The notes below the pieces were generated by a model. The model was not told the DNA's origin and made no database searches. It saw only the letters and a program-made list of their open reading frames with translations. DNA of 64,000 bases, from contig NZ_CP133020.1 in NCBI RefSeq assembly GCF_030866825.1, forward strand, positions 3,968,001-4,032,000, in the 5' to 3' direction. Position 1 is the stretch's first letter. Each line of letters starts with the position of its first letter. Of the stretch, positions 33,561 through 41,874 are shown in pieces. This DNA comes from Rathayibacter sp. SW19. Lineage in GTDB: Bacteria > Actinomycetota > Actinomycetes > Actinomycetales > Microbacteriaceae. The position numbers and the translations under genes were made by a program.

Positions 33561-34565
33561 ATGCTGCCCCCGCAACCCTCACCGCCGCAATCCTCACCGC
33601 CGCAATCCTCACCGCCGCAATCCTCACCGCCGGGCATCGACCCGGCGAAGCGGGCGCAGGAGTTGACCGATCGGCGTGAGCCGTTCGTCCGCGCGACAGT
33701 GGTGCGGGCCGAGCGGCCGACAAGTGCGCATGCCGGCGATACCGCTGTCGTGCTCACGGACGGCACGATCGAGGGTTTCGTCGGCGGCAACTGCGTTTCG
33801 GCCTCGGTGCGCGAATATTCACTCAAGGCCCTGGCATCGAACGAACCTGTTCTCCTGCGCGTCGCCCCTGGAGCGCCATCGAACGTGCGCGAGGAGGGTG
33901 CAGTCAGCGTCTCGAACCCCTGCGTCAGCGGCGGGTCAATCGAGATCTTCCTGGAACCACGCGTTCCGGCGCCTCGGGTGCTCATCGTCGGCAACACGCC
34001 GATCGCGCAGTCCCTAGTCGTACTCGGAGCAGATCTCGGCATGACCATGGAGCAGGTCACCGATGCCACCGTCGCCCCGGACGCAGGCGATGCCGCACTG
34101 ATCGTCGCGTCGCACGGATGGGAAGAGGAGCCGGCTCTGGAGGCCGCGTTGCGCGCCGACGTGCCATACATCGCTCTGGTCGCCAGCCGGGCGCGCGGCG
34201 CAGACGTGCTGGCATCGCTGGGCGTCGATGAGGAGCAACGCGCCCGCGTGCACAGCCCAGCTGGGCTTGATCTGGGTGCGCACACCGCGCCCGAGATCGC
34301 GCTGTCAATCTTGGCCCAACTGATCGCCGAACGCGCCGCGAGCGCAAAAAACGCAACCGAGCAAGACGCCACCGCACAACAAGCCGCCGCACAAAAGGCC
34401 ACAGTCACCGTGGAGACCGCGATCGACCCGGTCTGCGGCATGTCCGTCGTGGTCGCCGAATCCTCGCTGCACACCGAGTTCGACGGCCGCACCGTGTACT
34501 TCTGCTCATCCGGATGCCGCGCCGCATTTCTCGCAGATACGGAGCGGTATGCGCTTGCTCACTAA
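33561..34565 (+). CDS. XdhC/CoxI-like molybdenum-cofactor protein with C-terminal YHS domain
   Basis: A 334-residue protein in three parts. Residues 1-25 are a Pro/Ser/Gln tract made by a 15-bp DNA repeat. Residues about 30-255 are an XdhC/CoxI-like domain (ERPTSAHAGDTAVVLTDGTIEGFVGGNC, then a Rossmann segment PRVLIVGNTPIAQSLVVLGADLGM), which handles molybdenum cofactor for these hydroxylases. After an Ala/Gln linker, residues about 288-334 form a YHS metal-binding domain (DPVCGMSV...VYFCSSGCRAAFLADTERYA). The fusion of YHS to XdhC in a cox operon may link copper or another metal to maturation. Start at 33561 lacks a strong ribosome site. Confidence 0.82.
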   Translation: MLPPQPSPPQSSPPQSSPPQSSPPGIDPAKRAQELTDRREPFVRATVVRAERPTSAHAGDTAVVLTDGTIEGFVGGNCVSASVREYSLKALASNEPVLLRVAPGAPSNVREEGAVSVSNPCVSGGSIEIFLEPRVPAPRVLIVGNTPIAQSLVVLGADLGMTMEQVTDATVAPDAGDAALIVASHGWEEEPALEAALRADVPYIALVASRARGADVLASLGVDEEQRARVHSPAGLDLGAHTAPEIALSILAQLIAERAASAKNATEQDATAQQAAAQKATVTVETAIDPVCGMSVVVAESSLHTEFDGRTVYFCSSGCRAAFLADTERYALAH

Positions 34566-34590
34566 TCCCTGCGTCGCGCGCCCACCCGCT

Positions 34591-34623
34591 GGTCGAGTAA
34601 CGAGGAACGAGTGTATCGAGACC
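34591..34623. repeat. Microbacteriaceae-type extragenic repeat
   Basis: GGTCGAGTAACGAGGAACGA followed by GTGTATCGAGACC is an imperfect palindrome of the kind scattered between genes of this family. It occupies the short gap between the XdhC-YHS gene and coxD. Confidence 0.5.
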
Positions 34624-34658
34624 GTCGCGCACGGCCTCACCGCGAAAGCGGATATCCC

Positions 34659-35579
34659 GTGAACGAGCCCAGCCGGGCGGGTGCCGAGCAGGACGTGCTG
34701 CGGCGCCTCCCCGATGTCGACGCACTGACAGCCGCACTGAACAGCGGGGATTACCTCGCCGACGTCGGTCTGGCTACGGCACTGTTCCTCGCCGTGCGGC
34801 TGCCGCAGCCCATCCTGTTGGAGGGTGAGCCGGGCGTCGGAAAGACCGAAGCGGCGAAGGCGCTTGCCCGGGTGCTCGACACACCCCTCTACCGACTGCA
34901 GTGTTACGAGGGAATCGACGCCGGCGAAGCGCTCTACGAATGGAATTATCCGCGCCAGTTGCTGGGCATCCGGTTGGCAGAGTCGAGGAATGTCGACCTC
35001 GAGGAGCACGAACTGTTCGGTGCGGACTATCTGTTGCGGCGCCCCTTGCTGCAAGCGATCGAACACCCAGGCCCGCGCCCTGCCGTTCTTCTGCTCGACG
35101 AGATCGATCGAGCAGACGCCGAGTTCGAGGCATTCACGTTCGAACTGCTGGGGGAGTCGTCCGTGACGATTCCGGAACTGGGCACGATTCGGGCCACGCA
35201 TCCGCCGATCGTCATTCTGACCTCGAACCGCACCAGGGATCTGCACGACGCTTTGACCAGGCGCTGCCTGTACCACTGGATCGACTATCCCGGAGCGGAG
35301 CGGATCGCCGAGATCGTGCGCCGCCGCGTGCCGCAAAGCGCGGGGCGAATCGCGCTGGATGCGGCATCCGCCGTCACGAAACTGCGCTCGCTCGACCTCG
35401 CGAAGCCTCCCGGAATCGCCGAGGCCATCGATTGGGTGTCTGCACTGAGCGTCTTGGGTGTGGAACGCCTCGACGAGGCGACCGTCGACCAGACCTGGGG
35501 TTCTGTGCTGAAGAATCGCGATGACCTCGATCTCGCATCTGCCCGGGGTGCAGCCTGGCTGGTCGGCGAGCGTGCCTGA
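34659..35579 (+). CDS. coxD: MoxR-type AAA+ ATPase CoxD
   Basis: A 306-residue AAA+ chaperone: Walker A LLEGEPGVGKTEAAKALA, Walker B VLLLDEIDRAD, sensor 1 ILTSNRTRD and an arginine-finger region RRCLYHW. CoxD proteins help build the CuSMo active site of CO dehydrogenase. Start GTG 34659 chosen because an A/G-rich GAAAGCGGA precedes it; an upstream ATG falls in the repeat. It overlaps the coxE region at its end. Confidence 0.9.
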   Translation: MNEPSRAGAEQDVLRRLPDVDALTAALNSGDYLADVGLATALFLAVRLPQPILLEGEPGVGKTEAAKALARVLDTPLYRLQCYEGIDAGEALYEWNYPRQLLGIRLAESRNVDLEEHELFGADYLLRRPLLQAIEHPGPRPAVLLLDEIDRADAEFEAFTFELLGESSVTIPELGTIRATHPPIVILTSNRTRDLHDALTRRCLYHWIDYPGAERIAEIVRRRVPQSAGRIALDAASAVTKLRSLDLAKPPGIAEAIDWVSALSVLGVERLDEATVDQTWGSVLKNRDDLDLASARGAAWLVGERA

Positions 35580-35592
35580 GGAGCCACAGGTC

Positions 35593-36843
35593 GTGCCAGT
35601 CGATTCGCCCAGCCTGGCCGGCACCGGTGTGGAAGCGGCGGCACTGACCGCAGCATTCACCACGGCGCTGCGCCGAGCAGGGCTTGCGCTCTCACCCGAT
35701 CGGGCGGCGCGTCTAGCCGAGGCACTCACATTGATGCCACCCGTCTCGCGCACGCCGTTGTACTGGGCCTGCCGGATCGTGCTCGTCTCCTCCCAAGCCC
35801 AACTTGCGGTGTTCGACGCGGTCTTCGCTGCGGTATTCGATGGGATGCTCGACCCGGCCGACAGCAGAGGCGACCGGAACGCGCCTCCCGCCGTCGGCTC
35901 AGAGGAGCGCACCAGAGCGGCCGCACCGGACCGCCGCCCGAGCGACACCCCGCCCGAGACGCAAGACGACGAACGGATGCCCCCGCTGCCCGCTCCTGCT
36001 TCAGCCGGCGATGACGACTCGGCAGATTCTGGGGCGCGCCAGCGGGAGGCGATCCTGGCGGTCGCCTCTGCAGAAGAGCGGCTGCATGAGATGTCTTTCG
36101 CGGAACTCTCCGCCGACGAGATCGGCCGCATGCGTGAACTGGTGGGGCAGATCGCGCTCTCGACTCCGCAGCGGCTCAGTCGCCGCACGAGGCGTTCACC
36201 GCGCAGCAACGCGCCGTTGGATCTGCGGCGGACTGTGCGCGCAGCCCAGCGCACCGCCGGAGACCCGTTGCGCCTGGTCTACGCGCGCCGACGTCTCCAG
36301 CAGCGTCGCCTGATTCTGTTGTGCGACGTATCCGGCTCGATGGAGCCGTTCACGCGAATATTCTTGTCACTGCTGCACGGCGCAGTCACCGGTGCGCAGG
36401 CGGAAGCGTTCATCTTTTCGACTCGGCTGACGCGGCTGACCAGGCAGCTGGCGCTGCGCGATCCCGGCCAAGCGCTGGACCGGGCGGCGGCCAGCACGTC
36501 GGACTGGGCCGGCGGAACCCGCTTGGCGGCAAGCATCCGCCGTTTCGTCGACGAGCACGGCCGCCGCGGGTTGGCGCGGGGTGCGGTCATCGTCATCCTC
36601 TCTGACGGCTGGGCGCAGGATGACCCTGCACAGGTGGCCGTTCAGATGGCACGGTTGCGGCGACTCGCGTACCGCATCATCTGGGTCAATCCGCGCAAAG
36701 CGGCCCCGGGATACCAGCCGTTGGTCGGCGGCATGGCGGCAGCACTGTCGTATTGCGACGCGTTCGTCAGCGGCCACAGCTACGCCGCCCTGGCAGAGCT
36801 GGCCGCGGCGATCCGTGCCCCACGCACTGCGGTACAAACCTGA
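35593..36843 (+). CDS. coxE: CoxE-type von Willebrand factor A protein
   Basis: A 416-residue protein with a helical N-terminal half, a Pro/Asp-rich linker (about 110-150), and a VWA domain whose MIDAS motif is LLCDVSGSM; the matching Thr and Asp are in STSDWAGGTRL and VIVILSDGW. CoxE works with CoxD in copper/sulfur insertion. GTG 35593 is favoured because TGAGGAG (overlapping the coxD stop) is nine bases upstream; GTG 35572 is an alternative. CoxG and CoxF homologues are not seen in this window. Confidence 0.88.
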   Translation: MPVDSPSLAGTGVEAAALTAAFTTALRRAGLALSPDRAARLAEALTLMPPVSRTPLYWACRIVLVSSQAQLAVFDAVFAAVFDGMLDPADSRGDRNAPPAVGSEERTRAAAPDRRPSDTPPETQDDERMPPLPAPASAGDDDSADSGARQREAILAVASAEERLHEMSFAELSADEIGRMRELVGQIALSTPQRLSRRTRRSPRSNAPLDLRRTVRAAQRTAGDPLRLVYARRRLQQRRLILLCDVSGSMEPFTRIFLSLLHGAVTGAQAEAFIFSTRLTRLTRQLALRDPGQALDRAAASTSDWAGGTRLAASIRRFVDEHGRRGLARGAVIVILSDGWAQDDPAQVAVQMARLRRLAYRIIWVNPRKAAPGYQPLVGGMAAALSYCDAFVSGHSYAALAELAAAIRAPRTAVQT

Positions 36844-36859
36844 GCCGGGCTCACGGCAT

Positions 36860-37075
36860 TCACGCCAGCAGTTCATGCCAGCGACGTAAGGCAGCCAACT
36901 CGTCTCGACGCGCTAAGCGTGTCGGCATCACGACCGCGCCAATCCTCGGCCATTCGCGATACAGCGTCGGATCATCCGGCAGCCGCGGCGCACTCGTGTC
37001 GCCCACCTCGACCGGTTTGCGCGGTCGACCCGACACGGTCACCGCTGAAAAAATCGTGTTCAGACTCCATGCCAT
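36860..37075 (-). CDS. Small hypothetical protein convergent with coxE
   Basis: A 71-residue protein, no signal or membrane segment, with a basic, Pro-rich middle (VSGRPRKPVEVGDTSAPRLP) and a C-terminal helix DELAALRRWHELLA. The ATG at 37075 has AGGGGG eight bases upstream, which argues that it is translated. Family not recognised. It ends 16 bp from coxE; a small palindrome TGAGCC/GGGCTCA at the coxE stop may separate the two transcripts. Confidence 0.6.
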   Translation of the reverse strand: MAWSLNTIFSAVTVSGRPRKPVEVGDTSAPRLPDDPTLYREWPRIGAVVMPTRLARRDELAALRRWHELLA

Positions 37076-37260
37076 GGTGTGCGCCCCCTTCGATCCAGCC
37101 GTGCGTCCCTTTGATTCACGTAGGTGCCTTTGATTCAAGAGACGCACAAGACGGCCGATCATGACGCGGTCAACTGCGAAGAATTCGCCAGAACTAATGA
37201 CGAATCGTCGATTTCGCGGTACAGTGACGAGCAGATCGCCATTGCAGGGGGGTGACGGCG

Positions 37261-38289
37261 ATGGAATACGCCAATGACGCGCAGCGTCACACCGCCGTCG
37301 TGCTGCGCCTGGTCTTCGGGTCGTTGATCGCAACTGCGGGCTTGTTCGTCCTCGGTTCTCTGCTCACGTCGCCGTCGGCATCCGCTGCGGAACCGACGCC
37401 GTCCGGCCCGTCGCTGCTGGGCGGGATCACCTCCGCCGTCGGCTCATTGGATGGCGCCGTGACCTCAGCAATCGGCACAACAACGGCCGTCGTCAATAGC
37501 GTGACGGCTCCGGTCACCAGCGCACTACCGACCGTTTTGCCCGCTCCGGTCAGCACCGCCGTCAACGCGGTCGTCGGATCGGTATCCCCCGTCGTCGGTT
37601 CGGTCGCTCAGGCGGCACAGTCCGGAATCGTCTCGCAGGTCGTGACCCCAGTGGCAGGCGTCGTCGACAACGTGTTAGGCGCTGTGCCTGGCGCGAACCA
37701 GCTCCTCGGCGCGAACCCGATCGGCACCATCACGGCACCAACGACCGGCCTGGTCGACGGCGCAGTTGGCTCGATTGTCGGCACGGTTTCCGGTGTGATA
37801 TCGGATGCCGGTGGCACCGGAATTTCGCCGGTCGGCCCGCCGAGCGGCGGCACGGCGAGCAGTCCTGGAACGGTGCCCGGCGCCGATCCGTCTGGCTCGC
37901 AAAGCGTGGGTACCGCGGGTGGCTCCGCGACCGGTTCGGGGCTCTTCGCCATCGAGTCCGCGACGGCCACTTCCGAAGCGTGGTCGGCTGGATTCCTGAC
38001 GGCTACAGCGGATGCGAGCACTCGAGGGGCCATCACGAGCCCTCAGACGGGCACACCGGGTTCGCCCGGCGGCGATCCGGGCACGCCTGCCGGCACACCC
38101 TTCGCGCTGTCGCCACCCGGCGCTAGCGGCGCGTCTTCCGGGCCAGGTGGCGCTGGCGGTATTTCTTCGAGCGCGGACATCGCTTCCGCCTCGTATGGCG
38201 TCGGCCCAGCGGCCGGTGTCAGTGGGAGCAGCGAGAACGACGTGCTGCCGTCGTCGCCCGCAGCCGACCACGATTCAACTCCTGACTGA
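37261..38289 (+). CDS. Secreted Val/Ser/Gly-rich low-complexity protein
   Basis: A 342-residue exported protein. The signal peptide (VLRLVFGSLIATAGLFVLGSLL) ends at about ASA-AEP, near residue 40. The mature part first shows repeated SAVGSLDGAVTSAIG/VGSVSPVVGSVAQ units, a Val/Ala-rich amphipathic pattern, then a Gly/Ser/Pro-rich tail with no cysteine. No enzyme motif or anchor. ATG 37261 follows GGGGGG by eight bases. It precedes the chaplin-like wall protein and may act at the cell surface with it. Confidence 0.72.
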   Translation: MEYANDAQRHTAVVLRLVFGSLIATAGLFVLGSLLTSPSASAAEPTPSGPSLLGGITSAVGSLDGAVTSAIGTTTAVVNSVTAPVTSALPTVLPAPVSTAVNAVVGSVSPVVGSVAQAAQSGIVSQVVTPVAGVVDNVLGAVPGANQLLGANPIGTITAPTTGLVDGAVGSIVGTVSGVISDAGGTGISPVGPPSGGTASSPGTVPGADPSGSQSVGTAGGSATGSGLFAIESATATSEAWSAGFLTATADASTRGAITSPQTGTPGSPGGDPGTPAGTPFALSPPGASGASSGPGGAGGISSSADIASASYGVGPAAGVSGSSENDVLPSSPAADHDSTPD

Positions 38290-38390
38290 GTGGGTTCACT
38301 CTGCCGCTTTGGGCAGAACACGAACCGAAGTCTCCCCGGCACTTCTGCGCCCGAGGAGCAGACAAACACTCATTCAAGGAGCAATTCATC

Positions 38391-39821
38391 ATGAACAAGA
38401 TTGTGTCGAGGGCACTGTGGTTCACAGTGATTCTCGGCGGTCTCTCGTTCGTCGGGGCCACCGCGGCTAATGCCGCGGAGACCAGCGGCGACGGTGGGGC
38501 CGCGTCCGGCAATCAGGCCGGACTGTCCATCTCGCTACCGATCACGCTCGGCGGCAACGCCGTCAGCGTGATCGGCGACTCGTCATCGAGTCACGCGACG
38601 ACCAGTTCTGCGGCAACACCCGCAGCGAGCGCGCCACCCGTGGCCGCCAGCACCTCCGGGCTTGCCGGCGTGCTGTCGGATAACCAGGCGCTGGCGAGCG
38701 TCAGCGTTCCGGTGAACGTCGGCGGCAACGCGATCAGCGTTGTCGGCGACTCGTCATCGAGTGGCGCGGTGTCGAATACCGCAACCGGTGCAGTGACGCC
38801 GGCGGCGGCATCCGGTGGGTCGGCTGTAACGACCTCCGGCAAGGACAGCATCGGAGGCGGCAACCAGGTTCTGGGGTCCGTCACGGCGCCGGTCACGGTC
38901 GGCGGCAATGCAATCAGCGTGATCGGAGACTCATCCAGCAGCAACGCGATGACGTCGACGAGCGCGACTGAAGGTGCCACAGGCAGCAGCGCTTCCGGCA
39001 ACCACACGGGCAACGCGACCACCTCAGGGGCGGACGGTATCCTGAGCGGTCTGCAAGCCCTGGTCGGGGTGAACGCACCCGTGACGGTCGGCGGCAATGC
39101 AATCAGCGTGATCGGAGACTCATCCAGCAGCAACGCGATGACGTCGACGAGCGCGACTGAAGGTGCCGCAGGCAGCAGCGCGGGCTCGGCCACCACGTCA
39201 GGCGCCGAGGGCATCCTCAGCGGCATTCAGGCCCTCGTGGGTCTGAATGCGCCGGTCACGGTCGGCGGTAACGCGATCAGCGGGATCGGCGACTCGACCA
39301 GCACGGATGCCACGACAGCGGTGACCTCGGTTGCCGACCCGATCGCGGGCCTCGGTGGCGCTGTGACGAACGGCAACGGCGGAATACTGGGGGGTATTCA
39401 GTTGCCGATCGGTGTGAATCTGCCTGTGACGATCGGGGGAAATGCGATCAGCGTGATTGGAAACAGTACGACAACAGGGGCGACGACAACTGTTCCAGGC
39501 ACCCCAGGCACACCGGGCACACCGGGAACCCCGGGAACACCCGGCACCCCGGGCACACCCGGAACACCCGGCACACCGGGAACACCCGGCGCACCCGGCA
39601 CACCGGGAACCCCGGGAACGCCCGGCACACCCGCGACACCGGTCGTGGTGCTCACGCCATCGGGTACCGTCGCGGCGAGTGAGGCTGCCGCGGTTCCGAC
39701 CGCAGTGGGTCTTGCCGACACCGGTTCGGACCTCGCGGGCTTCTGGGGTCTGATCGCCCTGCTGCTGGTCGCCGGCTTCGGTCTGCTGATCGGCAGCCGT
39801 CGCAGGGTCAAGCGCGCCTAA
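38391..39821 (+). CDS. Chaplin-like repeat protein with collagen-like stalk and sortase tail
   Basis: A 476-residue surface protein. The signal peptide ends at ANA-AET. Six repeats follow (roughly residues 40-350), each built on a NQALxSVxxPVTVGGNAISV core plus IGDSSSS, which is the chaplin pattern PVxVxGNxxxVxG without the cysteines. Residues about 366-414 are a GTP/GAP collagen-like stalk. The C-terminus is LADTG, a hydrophobic helix and RRRVKRA, a class E-type sortase signal that anchors it to peptidoglycan. AAGGAG precedes the ATG. Chaplins make amyloid, hydrophobic coats in streptomycetes; a similar coat function is inferred here. Confidence 0.82.
   Translation: MNKIVSRALWFTVILGGLSFVGATAANAAETSGDGGAASGNQAGLSISLPITLGGNAVSVIGDSSSSHATTSSAATPAASAPPVAASTSGLAGVLSDNQALASVSVPVNVGGNAISVVGDSSSSGAVSNTATGAVTPAAASGGSAVTTSGKDSIGGGNQVLGSVTAPVTVGGNAISVIGDSSSSNAMTSTSATEGATGSSASGNHTGNATTSGADGILSGLQALVGVNAPVTVGGNAISVIGDSSSSNAMTSTSATEGAAGSSAGSATTSGAEGILSGIQALVGLNAPVTVGGNAISGIGDSTSTDATTAVTSVADPIAGLGGAVTNGNGGILGGIQLPIGVNLPVTIGGNAISVIGNSTTTGATTTVPGTPGTPGTPGTPGTPGTPGTPGTPGTPGTPGAPGTPGTPGTPGTPATPVVVLTPSGTVAASEAAAVPTAVGLADTGSDLAGFWGLIALLLVAGFGLLIGSRRRVKRA
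38895..39167. repeat. 84-bp exact direct repeat in the chaplin-like gene
   Basis: The segments 38895-38978 and 39084-39167 are identical over 84 bp, 189 bp (63 codons) apart, covering the core of repeats 3 and 4. Other repeats are diverged at DNA level, so this copy is recent or kept identical by gene conversion. Confidence 0.85.
39493..39642. repeat. GGNACNCC tandem tract encoding the GTP stalk
   Basis: About 16 tandem 9-bp units, variants of CCGGGAACA and CCCGGCACA, encode (Gly-Thr-Pro)n with one GAP unit. Length is likely to vary between strains by slippage. It is part of the coding sequence, not a CRISPR. Confidence 0.85.
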
Positions 39822-39842
39822 CTAGAGAAAGAAGCCATGGCA

Positions 39843-39888
39843 CCGGTCGGGCTGTGTGGAGCTGGAACGCCCCACATCGCCCGACCGG
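39843..39888 (+). terminator. Strong hairpin after the chaplin-like gene
   Basis: CCGGTCGGGC (39843-39852) pairs perfectly with GCCCGACCGG (39879-39888), and inner GTGTGG/CCCACA extends it. No T-run follows, so termination may be through the stem alone. Beyond it a 12-bp unit (GTCGTGAGCACT) is repeated three times at about 39911-39946 before the sigma-factor gene. Confidence 0.6.
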
Positions 39889-39984
39889 CCATCGGCGGGT
39901 CTGGGCAGGTGTCGTGAGCACTGTCGCGAGCACTGTCGTGAGCACTGATCTCACGTTTCGGGCCGCCAGTGCGTCTACGGTGTG

Positions 39985-40479
39985 ATGAACATGAAAAAGC
40001 CATTCGAGCAGCTCGTCACACAGCACGGTGCCACTGTGCTGCGCGTGTGCCGCGCCGTGGTCGGGCCGGTGGATGCCGACGACGCCTGGTCAGAGACGTT
40101 TCTGGCCGCGCTGAGGGCCTATCCGTCGCTGCCTGAGGATGCGAACGTGCAGGCCTGGCTGGTCACGATCGCGCATCGCAAGGCCATTGACATCACCCGG
40201 GCGCGCGCCCGCCACGCCGTGCCCGTTGAGAACGTGCCCGAGCGTGCCTCGACGATCGGCATTCCGGATGCGGGCGATCTCGACCTGTGGATCGCCGTCG
40301 GCGAGCTCCCGATGAAGCAGCGGCACGCGGTCGCGTACCACTACCTGGGCGGACTCCCCTATGCCGAGGTCGCCTCGATCCTAGGCGGCAGCCCGGATGC
40401 CGCGCGTCGCGCGGCCGCAGACGGGGTCAAGGCGCTGCGCGCATCCGTTGGTCGAATGACGAAAGGAGAGGTCCGATGA
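39985..40479 (+). CDS. ECF-like RNA polymerase sigma factor
   Basis: A 164-residue sigma factor: region 2 around FEQLVTQHGATVLRVCRAVVGPVDADDAWSETFLAALRAYPS and AWLVTIAHRKAIDITRARAR, region 4 around LPMKQRHAVAYHYLGGLPYAEVASILGGSPDAARRAAADGVKALR. No anti-sigma gene is adjacent. Its stop overlaps the ogt start (ATGA), an arrangement that suggests it controls, or responds with, alkylation repair. Start is either of two adjacent ATG/GTG codons; no clear ribosome site. Confidence 0.85.
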   Translation: MNMKKPFEQLVTQHGATVLRVCRAVVGPVDADDAWSETFLAALRAYPSLPEDANVQAWLVTIAHRKAIDITRARARHAVPVENVPERASTIGIPDAGDLDLWIAVGELPMKQRHAVAYHYLGGLPYAEVASILGGSPDAARRAAADGVKALRASVGRMTKGEVR

Positions 40480-41144
40480 ACGCAACTGGAGACGAACTGA
40501 CCGAACTGACGGAACTGACCGGACTGCCCGAACTGGCGCGTGAGCTGCCCGAGCAACTGACCGAGGTCGACCCGCAGGCCGTCGCGCACCTGCACGTGCT
40601 TCTGGAAGAACGAGCCGAAAACGCCGGAGTGCTCGATGTCGCCTACCGGATCATTGACTCCCCGGTCGGCCCGCTGCTGCTGGCCGCAACGCCGCGTGGC
40701 CTCGTGCGCGTCGCGTACGAGAGCGAAGATCATGAGCGCGTGCTCGAACGGCTCGCGCGTGAGGTGAGTCCGCGCATCCTGAAGGCACCACGGCAGTTGG
40801 ACGGCGCCGCCCGCGAACTGGACGAGTACTTCGCCGCGCAGCGGAGCCGGTTCGACCTGCCATTGGATTTCAGCCTTTCGCACGGCTTCCGTCGCACCGT
40901 GCTCGGCCACCTGCCCGAAATCGCCTACGGCAGCACCGAGAGCTATGCGCAGGTCGCAGAGGCTGCCGGCAGCCCACGCGCGGTGCGCGCAGTCGGTTCG
41001 GCCTGTGCCACAAACCCGCTGCCGGTCATCGTGCCATGTCACCGGGTGGTGCGCTCGAACGGGTCGCTCGGCGGCTACGTCGGCGGGCTGGATGCCAAGC
41101 GCACACTGCTCGCACTTGAGCACGCGGGAACCCGTGCCGCATGA
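40476..41144 (+). CDS. ogt: Methylated-DNA--protein-cysteine methyltransferase
   Basis: A 222-residue suicide repair protein that takes alkyl groups from O6-alkylguanine. Active-site motif is IVPCHRVVRSNGSLGGYVGGLDAK with acceptor Cys; the winged helix includes YAQVAEAAGSPRAVRAVGSACATNPLP. An N-terminal acidic, Leu-rich stretch (about residues 7-30, ELTELTELTGLPEL) precedes the usual start and is unusual. GAGAGG precedes the ATG, which overlaps the sigma-factor stop. Confidence 0.93.
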   Translation: MNATGDELTELTELTGLPELARELPEQLTEVDPQAVAHLHVLLEERAENAGVLDVAYRIIDSPVGPLLLAATPRGLVRVAYESEDHERVLERLAREVSPRILKAPRQLDGAARELDEYFAAQRSRFDLPLDFSLSHGFRRTVLGHLPEIAYGSTESYAQVAEAAGSPRAVRAVGSACATNPLPVIVPCHRVVRSNGSLGGYVGGLDAKRTLLALEHAGTRAA

Positions 41145-41169
41145 CGGCGGCATCCGTCAGAATGGTTGA

Positions 41170-41826
41170 ATGAATGATCCACTTGCGCTCGACGATCCTG
41201 TGCCAGGCGATCGCGCGCTCGGCGATCCTGCGGCAAGCGATCTCGTGACAGGCGATGACAGTCTCGCGCGGCCGGTTTGGGCATCCGTTGACCCGCTGAT
41301 GCGCGAGTACTACGACACCGAGTGGGGCATGCCGGTGCGCGACGAGCACGGCATGTACGAGCGGATCAGCTTGGAGGCGTTTCAGGCCGGCCTGTCCTGG
41401 GCGACGATTCTGCGCAAGCGTCCTGCGTTTCGTGCCGCGTTCGCGGATTTCGACCCGGATGCCGTCGCCGCCTTCACCGACGCCGACATTGTTCGTCTGC
41501 TCGCCGACCCCGGTATCGTGCGGAATCGACTCAAGATCCGTGCGGTTATCACGAACGCAGGCGCGACGATTGCGCTCCGCAAGGACGGCGGACTCGTCGA
41601 CTTCGTGTGGTCTTTCCAACCGGATGCGACGCCAACGCCGACCTCATACGCGGACCTTGCGACGCAGTCGCCGGAGTCTGTCGCGCTGTCGAAGGCGCTG
41701 CGCAAACGCGGATTCGCGTTCGTCGGCCCGACGACGATGTACGCGCTGATGGAAGCGGTCGGCATCATCGATACGCATCTGATGGGCAGCCACCGGCGCG
41801 GCAGTTCGGGTGTGTGGCCGCGATAA
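41170..41826 (+). CDS. tag: DNA-3-methyladenine glycosylase I lacking most zinc ligands
   Basis: A 218-residue helix-hairpin-helix glycosylase that removes 3-methyladenine. Family features: YDTEWGMPV, FERISLEAFQAGLSW-like region, GFAFVGPTTMYALMEAVGIIDTHL. The zinc snap of E. coli Tag (Cys4, His17, His175, Cys179) is largely gone: RCGW is RPVW, the first His is Tyr (EYYDTEWG), and the last Cys is replaced in DTHLMGSH. The first 35 residues are a low-complexity DDPVPGD/LGDPAASD tail. It follows ogt by 25 bp on the same strand, making a small alkylation-repair group. Confidence 0.88.
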   Translation: MNDPLALDDPVPGDRALGDPAASDLVTGDDSLARPVWASVDPLMREYYDTEWGMPVRDEHGMYERISLEAFQAGLSWATILRKRPAFRAAFADFDPDAVAAFTDADIVRLLADPGIVRNRLKIRAVITNAGATIALRKDGGLVDFVWSFQPDATPTPTSYADLATQSPESVALSKALRKRGFAFVGPTTMYALMEAVGIIDTHLMGSHRRGSSGVWPR

Positions 41827-41874
41827 CCTCGTAAGGCATACCGTCGAAAGACACACTGTCGAAGGAGACATTCG

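Noticed and set aside
39493..39642. Regular short repeats resembling a CRISPR
   Set aside because: Units are 9 bp without spacers and encode a continuous Gly-Thr-Pro stalk in frame.
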